Below the pieces are notes generated by a model, which was not told the DNA's origin, searched no databases, and saw only the letters and a program-made list of their open reading frames with translations. A program made the position numbers and the translations under genes. From positions 1 through 64,000 of the IMG/VR virus record IMGVR_UViG_3300025671_000055: a DNA stretch of 64,000 nucleotides; one strand, written 5' to 3'. Of this stretch, positions 30,863 to 43,100 are shown piece after piece. The DNA is from a virus. Each line of letters starts with the position of its first letter. Within the stretch, counting starts at the first letter, position 1.

Positions 30863-31705
30863 TTTGTGTTTGTAGTGAATCTTTCCTCGGTAGATCACGA
30901 AGCCTTTCTGAGATTCTTTGACTTCTTGTCCCGATAAGTTGTAGTAATTAAAAGATTCTGGTTTGCGATAAACATACACAGGATACCAAGATTGTGTAGT
31001 GCCGTCTATATCGGTTTCTTTAAGTTGATAGTAAGTAGTATTATATAAGATACTATTATCTATATATTCATATTCTTGCAAGCTTGTAGAAAAACCTGCA
31101 GCTGGTATATGAGCTATCTTATTCCAATTTGAAGTATCCATTGCTCTATATAACGAAAAATAATCAGAATTGTTTTCAGATGCTGTGGACCAAGTTAACT
31201 TTGTTCCGTCGTCTAATAACTCTGCTTTAAAATCTAAAAGTTCTACAGGCAATGGAGTTACGTTTAATATGTCAAAGAAATCTACATGTGCGTATTTATT
31301 CTTAAGACCTCCGTTACCGTACGTAAGTAAATCAAATGTTATACGAGTAACAGTATTAGGAATGGTAAGCTGATAAAGGCCGTTAAGATTAGTAATGTCA
31401 TAGAAAGACCAAGCACCATCGAAAAGGTAGAGTCTAAACTCATCCCCGTTACGGATAGAACACTCCTGATACCAGAGTATATCCACTTGTCCATACGAAG
31501 TAAGATCGTATATAGGCGATTCAAAAATGTACCAAGTATCTGTGACATAAGTCCCACTAATATTATAACACAAAGAGCCACTATGCGAACCAGTATTACC
31601 GCCAGGGCTAGTCCACTCACCAGGCTGATCAAAGCTATCAAACGGTTCTGATATTTGGCCATAAGCTGTAAATGTAGATAATAATATAATTAATAACAAC
31701 CTCAT
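30860..31705 (-). CDS. Secreted protein with T9SS-like C-terminal region
   Basis: A 281-residue protein. It has a signal peptide (about 1-17, MRLLLIILLSTFTAYGQ), then a jelly-roll or MAM-like domain (about 18-148) of the type found in Bacteroidota surface proteins. LPVELLDFKAELLDDGTKLT begins a fibronectin-like domain (about 151-235) that in Bacteroidota usually precedes sorting domains. The final 45 residues (YYNLSGQEVKESQKGFVIYR, then GKIHYKHK) resemble a type A T9SS sorting domain. The phage may use host type IX secretion to put it on or outside the cell. It starts with an ATGA overlap at the metallophosphoesterase stop, so it belongs to the late operon. Confidence 0.8.
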   Translation of the reverse strand: MRLLLIILLSTFTAYGQISEPFDSFDQPGEWTSPGGNTGSHSGSLCYNISGTYVTDTWYIFESPIYDLTSYGQVDILWYQECSIRNGDEFRLYLFDGAWSFYDITNLNGLYQLTIPNTVTRITFDLLTYGNGGLKNKYAHVDFFDILNVTPLPVELLDFKAELLDDGTKLTWSTASENNSDYFSLYRAMDTSNWNKIAHIPAAGFSTSLQEYEYIDNSILYNTTYYQLKETDIDGTTQSWYPVYVYRKPESFNYYNLSGQEVKESQKGFVIYRGKIHYKHK

Positions 31706-32592
31706 AATGGAAATTTACATGAATCTACTTGTCTGTCGTGTCTATCTACATTCTCTGCTCTAATTCTTTTATAATCTATAGTAAGAATTCTACCTCCTGT
31801 AGGTTTAACTGGAGCTCCTCTTTCTACATGCCACCCCTTGCTACCTGCTCCATATTCCTCTTTGTACGTGCCTGTGAGCATCATGTGAAGTTGTTTTTGA
31901 CAATGTCTATATACACTAGATCCTTGGACACAAACATCTCTTACATCATTCCTAGCTGCATTCTCATGTATATGACCCATAGTAAATACATCAAAGTCTT
32001 CATACATTTCTAACGCCCTAGTTAAATTAAGTGCTCCTTTAGTAACTACACCGCCTCCACCTGATCCGTGGAAATATTTTATCTTAATAGCTCTTGTAGA
32101 GTCTCTACCATTTTCTTTTTTTCTAAGAGCTTGATTTATAATAAACCATCCACCATATCCTCCTGTCATTACATTGGTGTTATTCTTAAGATTAAGCATC
32201 TTAACAAATCTAGCTAATATGTCTGTTTCTTGCCATTTGATAATGGCAGTTTCATGATTTCCATAGCCTATTACTGTAAGAAGATGTGCATAAGGACTCC
32301 ACCATTCTACAGCTGTCTCTACTATTGAATCTAAGTATTTAGCATTATTGTGTTCAGGGCGTATATCAGATTTGTTTCTTCTGTTATCTCCTCTACCTTG
32401 CATTAAACAAAAGAAATCCCCATTAACCATAATAGGGATTGAGTTGTCTAAGCAAAAGTCTAAATCATTTTTTAAAAGTTTCCAATCACATTTAGGATTA
32501 TCCCAATGGATGTCTGATAACATAGCAATTTTTGCCCTAGTACCATCGAGTTTTAACTCATGGATATTATCAGCATGTTTAATAAGTTTCAT
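31702..32592 (-). CDS. Calcineurin-like metallophosphoesterase
   Basis: A 296-residue protein with all metal-binding motifs in order: DIH (D27, H29), VNGDFF (about 57-62), GYGNHE (about 109-114), a His in HGSGGGG and GHIHEN. It hydrolyses phosphoesters; the substrate could be nucleotides, RNA ends or DNA. It is the second-to-last gene of the late operon, after the giant cargo genes, so it may be late-expressed or packaged. A 60-base gap upstream contains the shared 21-base sequence. Confidence 0.88.
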   Translation of the reverse strand: MKLIKHADNIHELKLDGTRAKIAMLSDIHWDNPKCDWKLLKNDLDFCLDNSIPIMVNGDFFCLMQGRGDNRRNKSDIRPEHNNAKYLDSIVETAVEWWSPYAHLLTVIGYGNHETAIIKWQETDILARFVKMLNLKNNTNVMTGGYGGWFIINQALRKKENGRDSTRAIKIKYFHGSGGGGVVTKGALNLTRALEMYEDFDVFTMGHIHENAARNDVRDVCVQGSSVYRHCQKQLHMMLTGTYKEEYGAGSKGWHVERGAPVKPTGGRILTIDYKRIRAENVDRHDRQVDSCKFPL

Positions 32593-32629
32593 TGTGTTTT
32601 GTATTTATCGCGTCCCTAATATACGAAAC

Positions 32630-32650
32630 TTTGTTTTAAGTAAAAAATTT
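32630..32650. repeat. Second copy of the 21-base shared sequence
   Basis: Identical over 21 bases to 12626-12646. It lies in the gap between the 1,489-residue cargo gene and the metallophosphoesterase gene. Confidence 0.45.
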
Positions 32651-32652
32651 GC

Positions 32653-35600
32653 CTAGTTCCACCCATTATACATGTCTTGTTCATTTTCTAGCTCTTCTAT
32701 ACCTTGTAATAGAATCTCCTCTCTTTCTCCTTCTGTATAAGCATCCCAATTTCTAACAGGAGACGGTCCTAAAGTTTGCTTTAACCATTTTATAAGAGAG
32801 TATTGCTTTTCAGGGTCATTAGAAAGAACGTTAGCAAAGAATCCATCACCTACTAATTGCTTGTAGAATTTGTTTTTCTCTCCAGGATATTGAAATTCAT
32901 ATATATTTTTCCATCCAAAAGGTATTTTCTTTTGAGCCCATTTAGATCTTCTAGATTGCCCTTCGTAAGGTCCACTTTCAATTGCTGTACCATCAAATAA
33001 ATCTGTAAGGTCTGTCCAACCTTTAAGCATTTTTGTACCTACCACAGGCTCATCTATAAGGTCTGTAAGAGTTGCAGGACTCCAAGGAGCTGACTGTTCC
33101 ATTAATACCCTGTTCATGATTAATGAAGTAAATTGTATAACAAATTGATCTTCATCATCTTCGTCTGCAAACTTCTGTGCTAATCCTGCTAAGAACGAGA
33201 CTAGTATTGCAGCAAACATATCTATTACAGATTTTTTAACTCCTCTTCTTTGTGCTTTAGTCATTCCGTCATACACAGAATGTGCTGCCATAAGATCTCC
33301 TCCTTTCATAGCTTTAAAAACACTAGGAAGATATTGTCCAAAAAATGCTCTATAGTGTCCTATTTCTTCTTCACCTGTTATCCAACTTGTTTTTTGAGTC
33401 TGCATCTTAGCATCGATTAAGTTAACGAACCAACCACGGTGCATTAAAAGGAAGTCTCCTGCAGAAGTTCTTGCTAGCTTACCTTTATCAGTAGCTCCTA
33501 GTAAACCGTCTATATTATTACTAACATATTCTATCTTACCCTTTACTGCATTTAATAGTCCATCATTAATGTACTGTTTCATGCCTTTTTTTATCCTCAA
33601 TTGATTGTTAACAACTTCATAAGCATTGTATAGACTTTTTTCTCTAAGAGCTTCCCATTCTTTTTGTACAGATTTCTCATGGGCTTTGTCGGCTTTTCTA
33701 GATTTTCCGTATTCTATTCCTTTTTTAGTAGCTGTTTTTCTTAAGAATTGTTCTTTAGTAATAAAATTGCCATCGTATAATCTGTAGTTATCATATACTC
33801 CTAAAGAGATTCTAGATTTTAATCCGTAATCTCCTGTAGCATATGTAACATACATTAAATCTCCGCTAGCTAATTTTTTTGTTAACCTAGATTTATCTGT
33901 CTCATATAACATAGAATCTAAACTAACAACTCCCATATCCTGGTTAAGAAGATGCATCTTGCTACTTTGTTTATTAGACCCTATTTCTCCTATAACAGTT
34001 CCTATTTCTTTTAAGAATTCTATTCTTGACCAATTTTTACTTTCAGCAGTAATATATAAACCAGTAGAACCTTCTATAATAGAATCGATAGATCCTTTAA
34101 TGTAACCTGCTAAAGATGTAGGCACATTAAATGCAAGGTTATTGTTTCTAATATATGAAGCTATACCTGATGTTAGTTTTGTAATACTTACAGTTTTATT
34201 TGTGCCTGGTATAGTATACTCAGCAGTCTGCCTTTGTTGACCATAAACTAAACTGTCAATCATTTCTTTAACAGTAGCGTATTCCATACTTGCTTCAGAT
34301 GCTACCTTTTCTTTTATGTTTCCTCTTCTAACACTATAGTATTCTTTATCTTTTAAAGAAAATAGTATGTTGTTTACATCAGGAGAAATTTTTGTCATCT
34401 GATAAAAATTCTCTGCCATCTCTGCAAACATTACAAAAGCTCTTCCGAAATCAGTAGTTAATTTAGAAGGGTCATCTAATTCTCTTGTAAAGTAAATTGG
34501 AACTGTTTCTTTATCAAGTTCTCTTAACTCACCGAATTGAGTATCATCTTGTTCAATCATTACTCCTTCTCTAGCAACTTCTTTTATTCTAGTAAGAATA
34601 TTTCCGTCTGCTCTAAATAATCTATCTAAAGTACTCTTCATCATAGAAGGACGCATGTAAAGCAACTGATCCGTTTGAAATCCTGCAGGTAATTTTGCAA
34701 GAGCTTCTCTTTTTACTCTCATCAAAGTTTCATAATGAAGTCTGAATTTCTCATCTTTCATTAATTTTGCAAAATTCTTATTCTTATAACTATCGTTAGG
34801 AACTTGTTTATACTCTTGTCTGATATAATATCCTTGTTTTTTTTTCTCAGCTATATCACTTTCATTTACCCAAATAGGATCTCTATTTGAATTTCTAAGT
34901 TTCATTAATACTTGAGTAGTTAAATTGCCTTCTTCATTTATTATATCTTTTTTAGCATCTACTTTAATACTAACAGCATTTTTAATATACCAACCTTCCC
35001 ACATCTTAGCATATGCGGCAGCTTGTTCTGCTGTAAAGAAATTTTTATTTATTAAACTAGGATCTCCTTCTCCAGTTTCTGGGTCTACGTAACCTAATTT
35101 CTCAGCTACTTTTTTTCTAAACTTTTCTCTTTCTTTATAAAATTTAGAATAGTTATAATCTGCTACCATATAATGGGTAGGCTTATTGCCGTCCATCTCT
35201 ATGAGATCTTCTTGTTTATATTTACTTAAGAATAAAGTCTGGGAAGCTAATACATCTCTAGCAGTACTTACGGCAAATCTTTTAACATTATTATAAGCAT
35301 CATAAATAAATTTATGTACTGATCTAATAACAGCTGACTTAGCATTTTTAAAGTTACCTGTATAATATTTAAACCAATCAAAGAATTTTGTTTGCATAGC
35401 TTCAAAAGCACTCTCTTCATCAAAATCTTTATCTATAACTTCACCATCAGGTGTTCTATTTATTTCTCTAAACTTTTCTTTATTTTTTTCTAATCTTAAA
35501 GGTTTTAATCTGGTTCTAGATTTAGTTATTAAATCTCTTAAACTAGCTACTGCTTCCTCTATATCTGCTCCTTCTTCTCTAGTAACAGTAGATACTCTTA

Positions 35601-37122
35601 CATCTTCTATCAAAGTATTGATAAGAGAATTATAACTATCTAAGAATAGCTCATAATTATATAATGTTCGTCCACCTAAAGTAACGTCTCCTCTTTCTGC
35701 AGAATCTAATACTTTAAATATTTCATATACTTCTTCTTTAGAAGAGTAAATCCATTTAGTAATACCAGTATTATACCTAGCATTTTCAAGGTCTCTTTGT
35801 AGACCTTCTATCTCAGCTGTAACTGCAGCAATTGCTTTTTTACTTTTCTGACTTCTAGTATCTCTTTGAGCTTCTTTAAGTCTTTGTTTCTTCTTTAAAA
35901 GCTGCTGCTCTACTTTTTTAAGAAACTTTTCTTTTTCAGTCAGTTTCCTTTCATCGCTTCTTTTTTCTTTTTGATATTTAATATCATCTTTTGTAAAAGG
36001 TCTTTTGCCTTCGTGTTTCTTCAGCTGTTTATAGGACTCAAACTTTTCATATTTTCCTACTTGCTCTTGATTTAATATATCTCTAGCCAAAGGAATAACA
36101 ACATTTTCTATATCATTTCTACCTGCACTATCTATTCCTAGAGCCCAATCTAACCAGGCAGTAAAATCTTGCCATACTTTCTTAAGACTTTGCCAGAATC
36201 CTGATACATCTTCTTCAATAAATTGATCAGTCTGTTTAAACTGATTAACTATTTCAGCTGCTAATATCTTACCTAAAGCTTCTTTTCTAAAGTCTTCTTC
36301 ATTCTCATAGATATCTTTATACTCTTCTTTTACTTGTGCGTAAGTCTCAGTCTCTGTGACTTGTTCTAAAGCTTGTTTTATAGTAGTAGGACCTAAAATA
36401 TAATTAGCCTCCCCTTGGCTCATCAACTGCATCTCAATAGCAAAGTGAGCGACTTCTTCTGCAAGAGTATCTATCTTAGCTCCATCAGCAATAGCGATAA
36501 GAGAATTCATAAAGTCAGCAACTCCTAAAGCATTTTCTTCAAATCTATTAGGGAATTTTTCCATCACAGATTTTAAAGACTCTATAGCTACTCCATGTTT
36601 TCTTGCCCAAGCTCCTAATATTCTATCTAATTTAGCATTTGCTTTTTCAGTATTCTTAACACTCATTTGTCTAAACATACCGTTAGCATATGGTGAGTAG
36701 TAAGTATCTTCTTTCTGGGCTACATTAGCATTTTTATAACCTGCTATATAATAAGTGCCATCAAACTTTTCTTTAAGTCTCCAAGGCTGATCCCCTATTC
36801 TATCAGAAATTTGTCTAAGCTTAGTATTAATTCTTCTGACATCATTTTCTGATAAATCTTTTTGATATACTTCATTAAAGAATATATCACGAGCTTCTTT
36901 TATAACAGCTCTAGCTCTAGAAGGACCTCCTTGATATAATACTTGTTTTTCTTGAGTATTTTGTATAGAAGTTAGACCTATTTGTTCTATAGTAGGAAAA
37001 TCTTCTGTATTATTTTGTTCCATCCATATACCAACTTTAGCAGCTACTATAAGAGGATTTACTTCTGTATCTAGTAACAGCTGTTTAAATTCAGGATGAG
37101 ATTTATTTATACATTTACTCAT
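32653..37122 (-). CDS. Large virion cargo protein with zincin-like motif
   Basis: A 1,489-residue protein directly downstream of the giant polymerase; the stop and start share one base (TAATG). Residues 219-230 (TLAEEVAHFAIE) keep the EExxH core of a zincin-like helix, with the first His replaced by Glu. A charged coiled coil spans about 390-450. A hydrophobic stretch near 1340-1360 (VIDMFAAILVSFLAGLA) could insert in a membrane. In characterised crAss phage such giant proteins are packaged and ejected with the polymerase (established for the group, inferred here). No enzymatic activity can be assigned. Confidence 0.75.
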   Translation of the reverse strand: MSKCINKSHPEFKQLLLDTEVNPLIVAAKVGIWMEQNNTEDFPTIEQIGLTSIQNTQEKQVLYQGGPSRARAVIKEARDIFFNEVYQKDLSENDVRRINTKLRQISDRIGDQPWRLKEKFDGTYYIAGYKNANVAQKEDTYYSPYANGMFRQMSVKNTEKANAKLDRILGAWARKHGVAIESLKSVMEKFPNRFEENALGVADFMNSLIAIADGAKIDTLAEEVAHFAIEMQLMSQGEANYILGPTTIKQALEQVTETETYAQVKEEYKDIYENEEDFRKEALGKILAAEIVNQFKQTDQFIEEDVSGFWQSLKKVWQDFTAWLDWALGIDSAGRNDIENVVIPLARDILNQEQVGKYEKFESYKQLKKHEGKRPFTKDDIKYQKEKRSDERKLTEKEKFLKKVEQQLLKKKQRLKEAQRDTRSQKSKKAIAAVTAEIEGLQRDLENARYNTGITKWIYSSKEEVYEIFKVLDSAERGDVTLGGRTLYNYELFLDSYNSLINTLIEDVRVSTVTREEGADIEEAVASLRDLITKSRTRLKPLRLEKNKEKFREINRTPDGEVIDKDFDEESAFEAMQTKFFDWFKYYTGNFKNAKSAVIRSVHKFIYDAYNNVKRFAVSTARDVLASQTLFLSKYKQEDLIEMDGNKPTHYMVADYNYSKFYKEREKFRKKVAEKLGYVDPETGEGDPSLINKNFFTAEQAAAYAKMWEGWYIKNAVSIKVDAKKDIINEEGNLTTQVLMKLRNSNRDPIWVNESDIAEKKKQGYYIRQEYKQVPNDSYKNKNFAKLMKDEKFRLHYETLMRVKREALAKLPAGFQTDQLLYMRPSMMKSTLDRLFRADGNILTRIKEVAREGVMIEQDDTQFGELRELDKETVPIYFTRELDDPSKLTTDFGRAFVMFAEMAENFYQMTKISPDVNNILFSLKDKEYYSVRRGNIKEKVASEASMEYATVKEMIDSLVYGQQRQTAEYTIPGTNKTVSITKLTSGIASYIRNNNLAFNVPTSLAGYIKGSIDSIIEGSTGLYITAESKNWSRIEFLKEIGTVIGEIGSNKQSSKMHLLNQDMGVVSLDSMLYETDKSRLTKKLASGDLMYVTYATGDYGLKSRISLGVYDNYRLYDGNFITKEQFLRKTATKKGIEYGKSRKADKAHEKSVQKEWEALREKSLYNAYEVVNNQLRIKKGMKQYINDGLLNAVKGKIEYVSNNIDGLLGATDKGKLARTSAGDFLLMHRGWFVNLIDAKMQTQKTSWITGEEEIGHYRAFFGQYLPSVFKAMKGGDLMAAHSVYDGMTKAQRRGVKKSVIDMFAAILVSFLAGLAQKFADEDDEDQFVIQFTSLIMNRVLMEQSAPWSPATLTDLIDEPVVGTKMLKGWTDLTDLFDGTAIESGPYEGQSRRSKWAQKKIPFGWKNIYEFQYPGEKNKFYKQLVGDGFFANVLSNDPEKQYSLIKWLKQTLGPSPVRNWDAYTEGEREEILLQGIEELENEQDMYNGWN

Positions 37123-40100
37123 TAGTTACATTTTATAACATTATATTTTTCTTCAGGAGAAAGAGTGTCCCATTCTTGTTGAGTCATTATATCTCTAGTA
37201 GATGTACCGTTAGCAGTTTTTATTCCATAAAGATAATTAGTTATACTTGGACCATTTTGATATATCTCTTCTACTATATAATTTTGGTTATCTCTTAACC
37301 ATTTATCTCCTTCACTTATCTGTTCTCTTTCACGCTGTATCGTTTCTCTGTAATCCTTAGTTACATTTTCTACTATTGCGTTTATAAGTTCCATAGATTC
37401 TTCGTAAATTTCTTCTCCTCTACCTTTTTTAGGTACTTCATAAAATATCGAAGTTAACCAATCTATAAATTTTTGCCAAATACTTTTTGATTCTTGTGGA
37501 GCTCTTAAGCTTTTAACATGATTTGCAAAGTCAGGATTAGTAAAAATTTCTGCTACAAATTCAAATTCATCTGTAAAACCGTAAAGATCTTGCTTCGGAG
37601 ATTCACTCTTTTTATCTAAATTTTTTGCTTCCTTAAATAAATTTGTTAGCTCAGTATTCTTTTGTCTTAACTCTTTGTCTATAATATCTTGAGTAACTCT
37701 TTTACCATCTTTTACAGTAGTTTGTTTTCCTTTAACAACTAAATCAATAGTAAAAGCATGGGTTACTTCATGGAGGAAAGCATATAAATAAAATGCTCCA
37801 CTATCTACTTGTCGTATTGTTTCTTCATTTAAATATATTGTGTCATTATAGTAGAACATGTAAGTACCTCTACCTCTTGTTTGCTCTGCCCACTCTTCAT
37901 TATTTAAAAATTTAACTTCAAAATTAACTCTTCCTAGTTTAGTAACTAGCTGTGATATATTAGAGTCTTTTTCTAGATAAGGCCAAAAAGCTCTGAGTAC
38001 ATCTTGACTGCCTTTAATTTTTTCTGGATCAAAAAAGCTTCTATCAAAATTCACAGCTAATTGTTCCCAAGAAACACTATCATGATAATTGTCTACAAGC
38101 GTCTCTGAGATACCTGAAACCTTTAGCTTAAACATTTCGTAAAGTTCTTTAACCACTGGGTCATTTTCAGGAGTCTTATCTACAAACTTTTGCTCCATAT
38201 TCTTAGCATTGAATATTTGGAATTTCCCATTCTTAATCTCTGCTATAAACTCAGCATCTTTATACTGAAGTCTATACATTTCTGTATCGGTAGAAAGATC
38301 TACTGGAGCTGTTTTCTTTGTTAAATCTACTTTAGGTTTAATTGTACTCGGTACTTCTCCCTCTGCTGATTTAATATTTTGTGTGATTTCATTATCGACT
38401 GCTTGGTCTGCTAATCTTTGAGCTTCTGTTTTGCCGTCTTTTATAGTGTCTGGTGCAGGAGATACAGAGTTTTCTATTGCTCCTAATGCATTAAATTCTA
38501 AAGCGACATTACTAATCCCTAAATTAGGTACTCTATTATATTTATAAACAACAATTTCTTGGTTATTACTATTGTATTCTATAATTGTATCTGTTAATTT
38601 ATAGATAGAAGTTGCATAATGATTATTTATTTTAGTATCATATGCTTTTATATACGGTACAGGTTCGTCGAATCTGTCTCTAAGATTAGTTGTAGCATAA
38701 TTACCTATGACAACTAAATTGCCTTTTAAGTCTTTTATTATATTAGCATCTGCTTCGTAGAAAGTTGATGTAATTCTTCCTGTAGGAGTCAGGTAATTCC
38801 CAGCATCTTCTTCTGATAATGTTCTATCTATTTTAGCAGTAGGAATAAAATTATGACGATTAGAATAGTTACGAATAAATTGTTCTATAAATCTTCCATT
38901 ATACTCAGAATCATAATTCTCTACCATTAATCTTTTCTGAAGAAGTTCGTTCATAGTAAGCTGTCCTCCTCCATCTTGTATCATTAAGTCTGGTTGAGTA
39001 GACTGATACTCATTAGTAAAGAACATGACGGGAATAACATTAGCAAATGTATAAGGACCGAAATTAAATCCGTTAGCAAAGAACGAATACTTTATTAATT
39101 TTTTTGCTATCTCTCTAATTTCAGGATCAGGGTCTAATAACATTCTTTCCCAAGAATCTGATAATGCTTCTATATCTTCAGCAAACTTTCCTGTTTGATA
39201 GAATTGAATTCTGCTAATAGGAGAAGTTAAATCTGGACGTACTATATGAAGTTGGTCCATTAATGGTTTAAATGGAGAATTCTCAGGTAAGTTTCTTTTA
39301 AACGTTAAAAATTCTCCAGGGAATTTCTTTAATATATCGTCTATCTGATCGTGGTGGAAAAACTTAAATTCACTAGCAATGTAATTTAAATAGTTACTAT
39401 TAATTAATTGCGCTTCTTCTTCTCTTAAAACTCCTGTACCTTTAAACTCAGTAAACTTTTCTTTAATTAATCCTAAAGGAGAGAACTTAGTTTCTGTAGG
39501 ATTATTTTCATTTATATTACCAATAGTTGGAAACACCTTTTCGTAAATACCAATAGGCTTATATAAACCGTATGTTGTAAATGCGGGGCTTTGTTTTTGT
39601 TTAGGATTTTTATATAAGAAAATTTCTTCTAAACCTGATATTTTATTAGCTCCTCTTTGATTGTCTACTAATATTCTTGTTTGATTGTTTAAGAATACAT
39701 AGTCAGCTGCACCAGTAGATCCGTAAGCAGTAACAGAATCTGTTTTAGAAGCTCGTATTCCTCTAGATAATTCTTCTGCTATAGTATCTAATTCTTCAAA
39801 TAAAGCAAGTGCTGCTTTTTGGATAAAAGCATTTTTAACACCTTTCTTACCACTTAGAGTTTTTTCTAACATCTCAGTAGTTAAGTCTTTTATATTTACT
39901 GGTTTCACAGTAGTTCCACTAGGAATCTGTTCTTGAAGATTAGCTATAATCTCTTTCTTTATTTGAGAAACAAGATTTTGTTTACTCATAGACCCTTGTT
40001 CATTTTGAACTCTATTTGTTAGTTCTAATATTGCAGGCTGATTTAGTAAAGCAAACATAAAGGCTTCGTCGACACCAAGTCTATCTGCAAGTGCTACTAC

Positions 40101-43100
40101 ATTAGCAGTAAACATGTTGAAGTTTAAGAATGCTGAAATAGGTTCTTTCGCATTATCCACAACAGCTGCTAATTTAGTCGCAAGTATTCTTGAAATTCTT
40201 TTACCAGTTCTACTTCTAATTTGATTTAATGCTTGATAAGTTTGTTTATTAAATTCTAATTGGTCTACTAATTTAAGATTTGTATACTGAGCTTTAGCAT
40301 GGTGAGTATTATGATTCGCCATAATACCAATAAGATCGTTACCGTCCATGTTACGTCGGAATAACTCTAATTGAGTAGAAGGATAAGCAATGTTAAAGTC
40401 GGCATCATCATCTAGTTTATCTGCAGCTGCTAATAATTCTTTTCCTTTTAAATTAGCTTCTTTAGTTTTGCCTGCTTTTAATAATCTAATTCTAGCACCT
40501 GCATATTTTAAAGAATCAAAGTTACCTGGATTAATAATTGCAGCAGCAGTATTTCTATTTTCTAGAATAGACTTCATAATATTTATTTTCATATTATCTC
40601 TAGCTGCTCTAGTATTGTAACTTGATATATTTATGCCAAGATTTTTAGCATCAAGAAGTGCACTAGCTATTACATCAATAATTACATTTTTACCTTCTTC
40701 TGCTTCTTGAAGCGCTATACTTTTTTCAACAAGCTCTTCGTCCCATTCTTGTCCATTTAAAATATTATAAAAAGAATCGATTGTTTCTTGAAGTTCTTTT
40801 TTTAGAGCTTTAGCATCTTCAGTATTTAATTGTTTAGACTTTTTTAATTCTCTTTCACTTTCTCTAATTTCTCTTTTAATATCTGAAAGGCTACGATTTT
40901 TATCTTTTGTGGCTAGAGCTACTTCTTGTATTGAAGTTTCTACTCTTTTTAAAAACTCTTCTCTTTCTTTTTCATTTTTTATAGTATCCTCTGCAAATTT
41001 TTTAATTAATATTTTATTTCTATAAATATTTTCAGCAAGATCATTTGCTTGTTCTTGGTTATCTATAGTACTGTAGTATTGAGTTATTTTGGGAATATTA
41101 TCTATAACTCTAAAATGTTTAGATAAGAAATACAATTTATCAATATCGAAGTCAAGACCTGCAATAGTAGTTACTTCAGGAGGCATTATAATAGTATTAG
41201 CCATAGACGGAGGAGTAAATCCTATAATTCTAATATTAAACATAGAGTATTTATCTTCCGTCGGAATCCTGTTAGCTATAATTTCTAATAGCTCAGAAGC
41301 ATACATGTTTATGTATTCAAAGTCAACTTCTCCGTCTTTAGTAGGAAAAAATTTCTTTGATGTATGAGGCATTAATACTTCCCAAATAATTTTACCATCT
41401 TCAATTTTTAATTTAGGATGGTATCTTTCTCCTACAAGATCTGCATCTTCTTCTCTTTGAAGAGTACTTACACCGTAAGAAGGCGTGTTAATTACCCCTC
41501 CCCCTTTAATTTTTTGTTTAACTACATTGTTTTTAAAGATAGAATGCAAAAGAGTTTCTGTTTGATATAAAATTCTAGGATGGAATAAAGGCAAAGCTGT
41601 AGTAATTGTTTTTTTTGATCCTAATGATGCATCATTAACAGTGACTTCTACTGGAGAAATAGCTTGAAGATATTGGTCTCCCATATTTCTTTCAACAGCA
41701 TGTTCTCTTAATAAAGGAATCAGCTTTACATAATTAAGAGTACCGTCAGGATTTACCATATCTTTTTCTAATGACTCGAAAGATTCTTTTAAGTCGTCGA
41801 AAATAATATCTTGATATAATGAAACTACTTCATATCCTTTTAATGAAGTTCTAGTATCGCCTATAAATAAATCATAATCCTGGTCCATTGCTATATCACC
41901 AGTAATAAGAGTTCTTAGCTGTGATCCAAAATTACTTCTTTCATCAATATGGTGAGCAGGAGTTTCTTGCTGTTTTCTGTAATCAGATATATCTAAATTA
42001 AATACTTTAACACTATCATATCCTACAGAAGGTATGTAGCTTCCGTCAGCTTGCTTTTCATAGTGAGTAAACCTACTATCTTTTCCATTTGTTATTCCTC
42101 CTACTTTAACAGCTGATTCAAAAAGAGCTACTTCATATGCGCCTCTTTCCATATCTTCATATATTGCAGCAAGTTTAGGATAAACTAGATTACCTTGCTT
42201 ATCTTTTTTAAGAGCAAAAGATTTAGTAAGTACTGTTTCAGAGTTCTTAATCTGCATAGGAACTCTTACACCATCAACATACATTTGTGTAAATGTAAAT
42301 GGTTTTAATGGAGATGCAGGAGGATCTATAATTCTTAAATCTTCTATAGTTTCTTTTCCTTTTTTAATTCTATCATAGGCTTTATCATGGGCTTCTCCCC
42401 ACTCTCCTAAACCTTTTAATATTTTTTTACGGAAATCTAAAGATACAAAAGTACCACCATCTGATTCATTATTTTGATCTCCTACTTTTTTAGCATTAGC
42501 CTTTTCTTTCCACATTATTTTCAATGCTTCTTTTTCTACAGGAGTCATATTAGACTTATCAATAATATCATTGATATGTTTTAGATTTTCTTTAGAGGTA
42601 GGAACCATCGAGTCTTCTAAAATAATAGCGCTATAACTTCCTGTTAAAGTAGTGTATGTACCAGGACTAAAGATTTGCTTAAAACGTTTTTGATAATCTG
42701 TAGTACCTTTATAAAAACTAGGATCTCCTGCAAATAAAACATTTGTTTGAGCATTATAATAAAAAGTATTCATAAGGTAATCTATAAATACTTCGTTTTG
42801 TGCTTGAGTAGTTTCTAGACTTTTGTCTAAAATATTAGGATTAAATGTCATTAATCCTTCTGCTGTTTTTCCTTCAACAATTCCTGATTCTTTATATTTA
42901 AGATATTGTTGTCTAAAGAAAGTATCTTTTTCTAAATTAAACTCAAAGAATTTTTGAATTTCTTTTTTAATACCTTGTTTAGTTTTAAGATTTTTAGCAG
43001 GAACTTTATTTAAAAAAGTAAGTAATTGAAAGTTCTTTCCTCTTTTTACATAGTTCTTATTTAATAATAATGGATGAGGAACAGCATCTTTATTTTCTTT

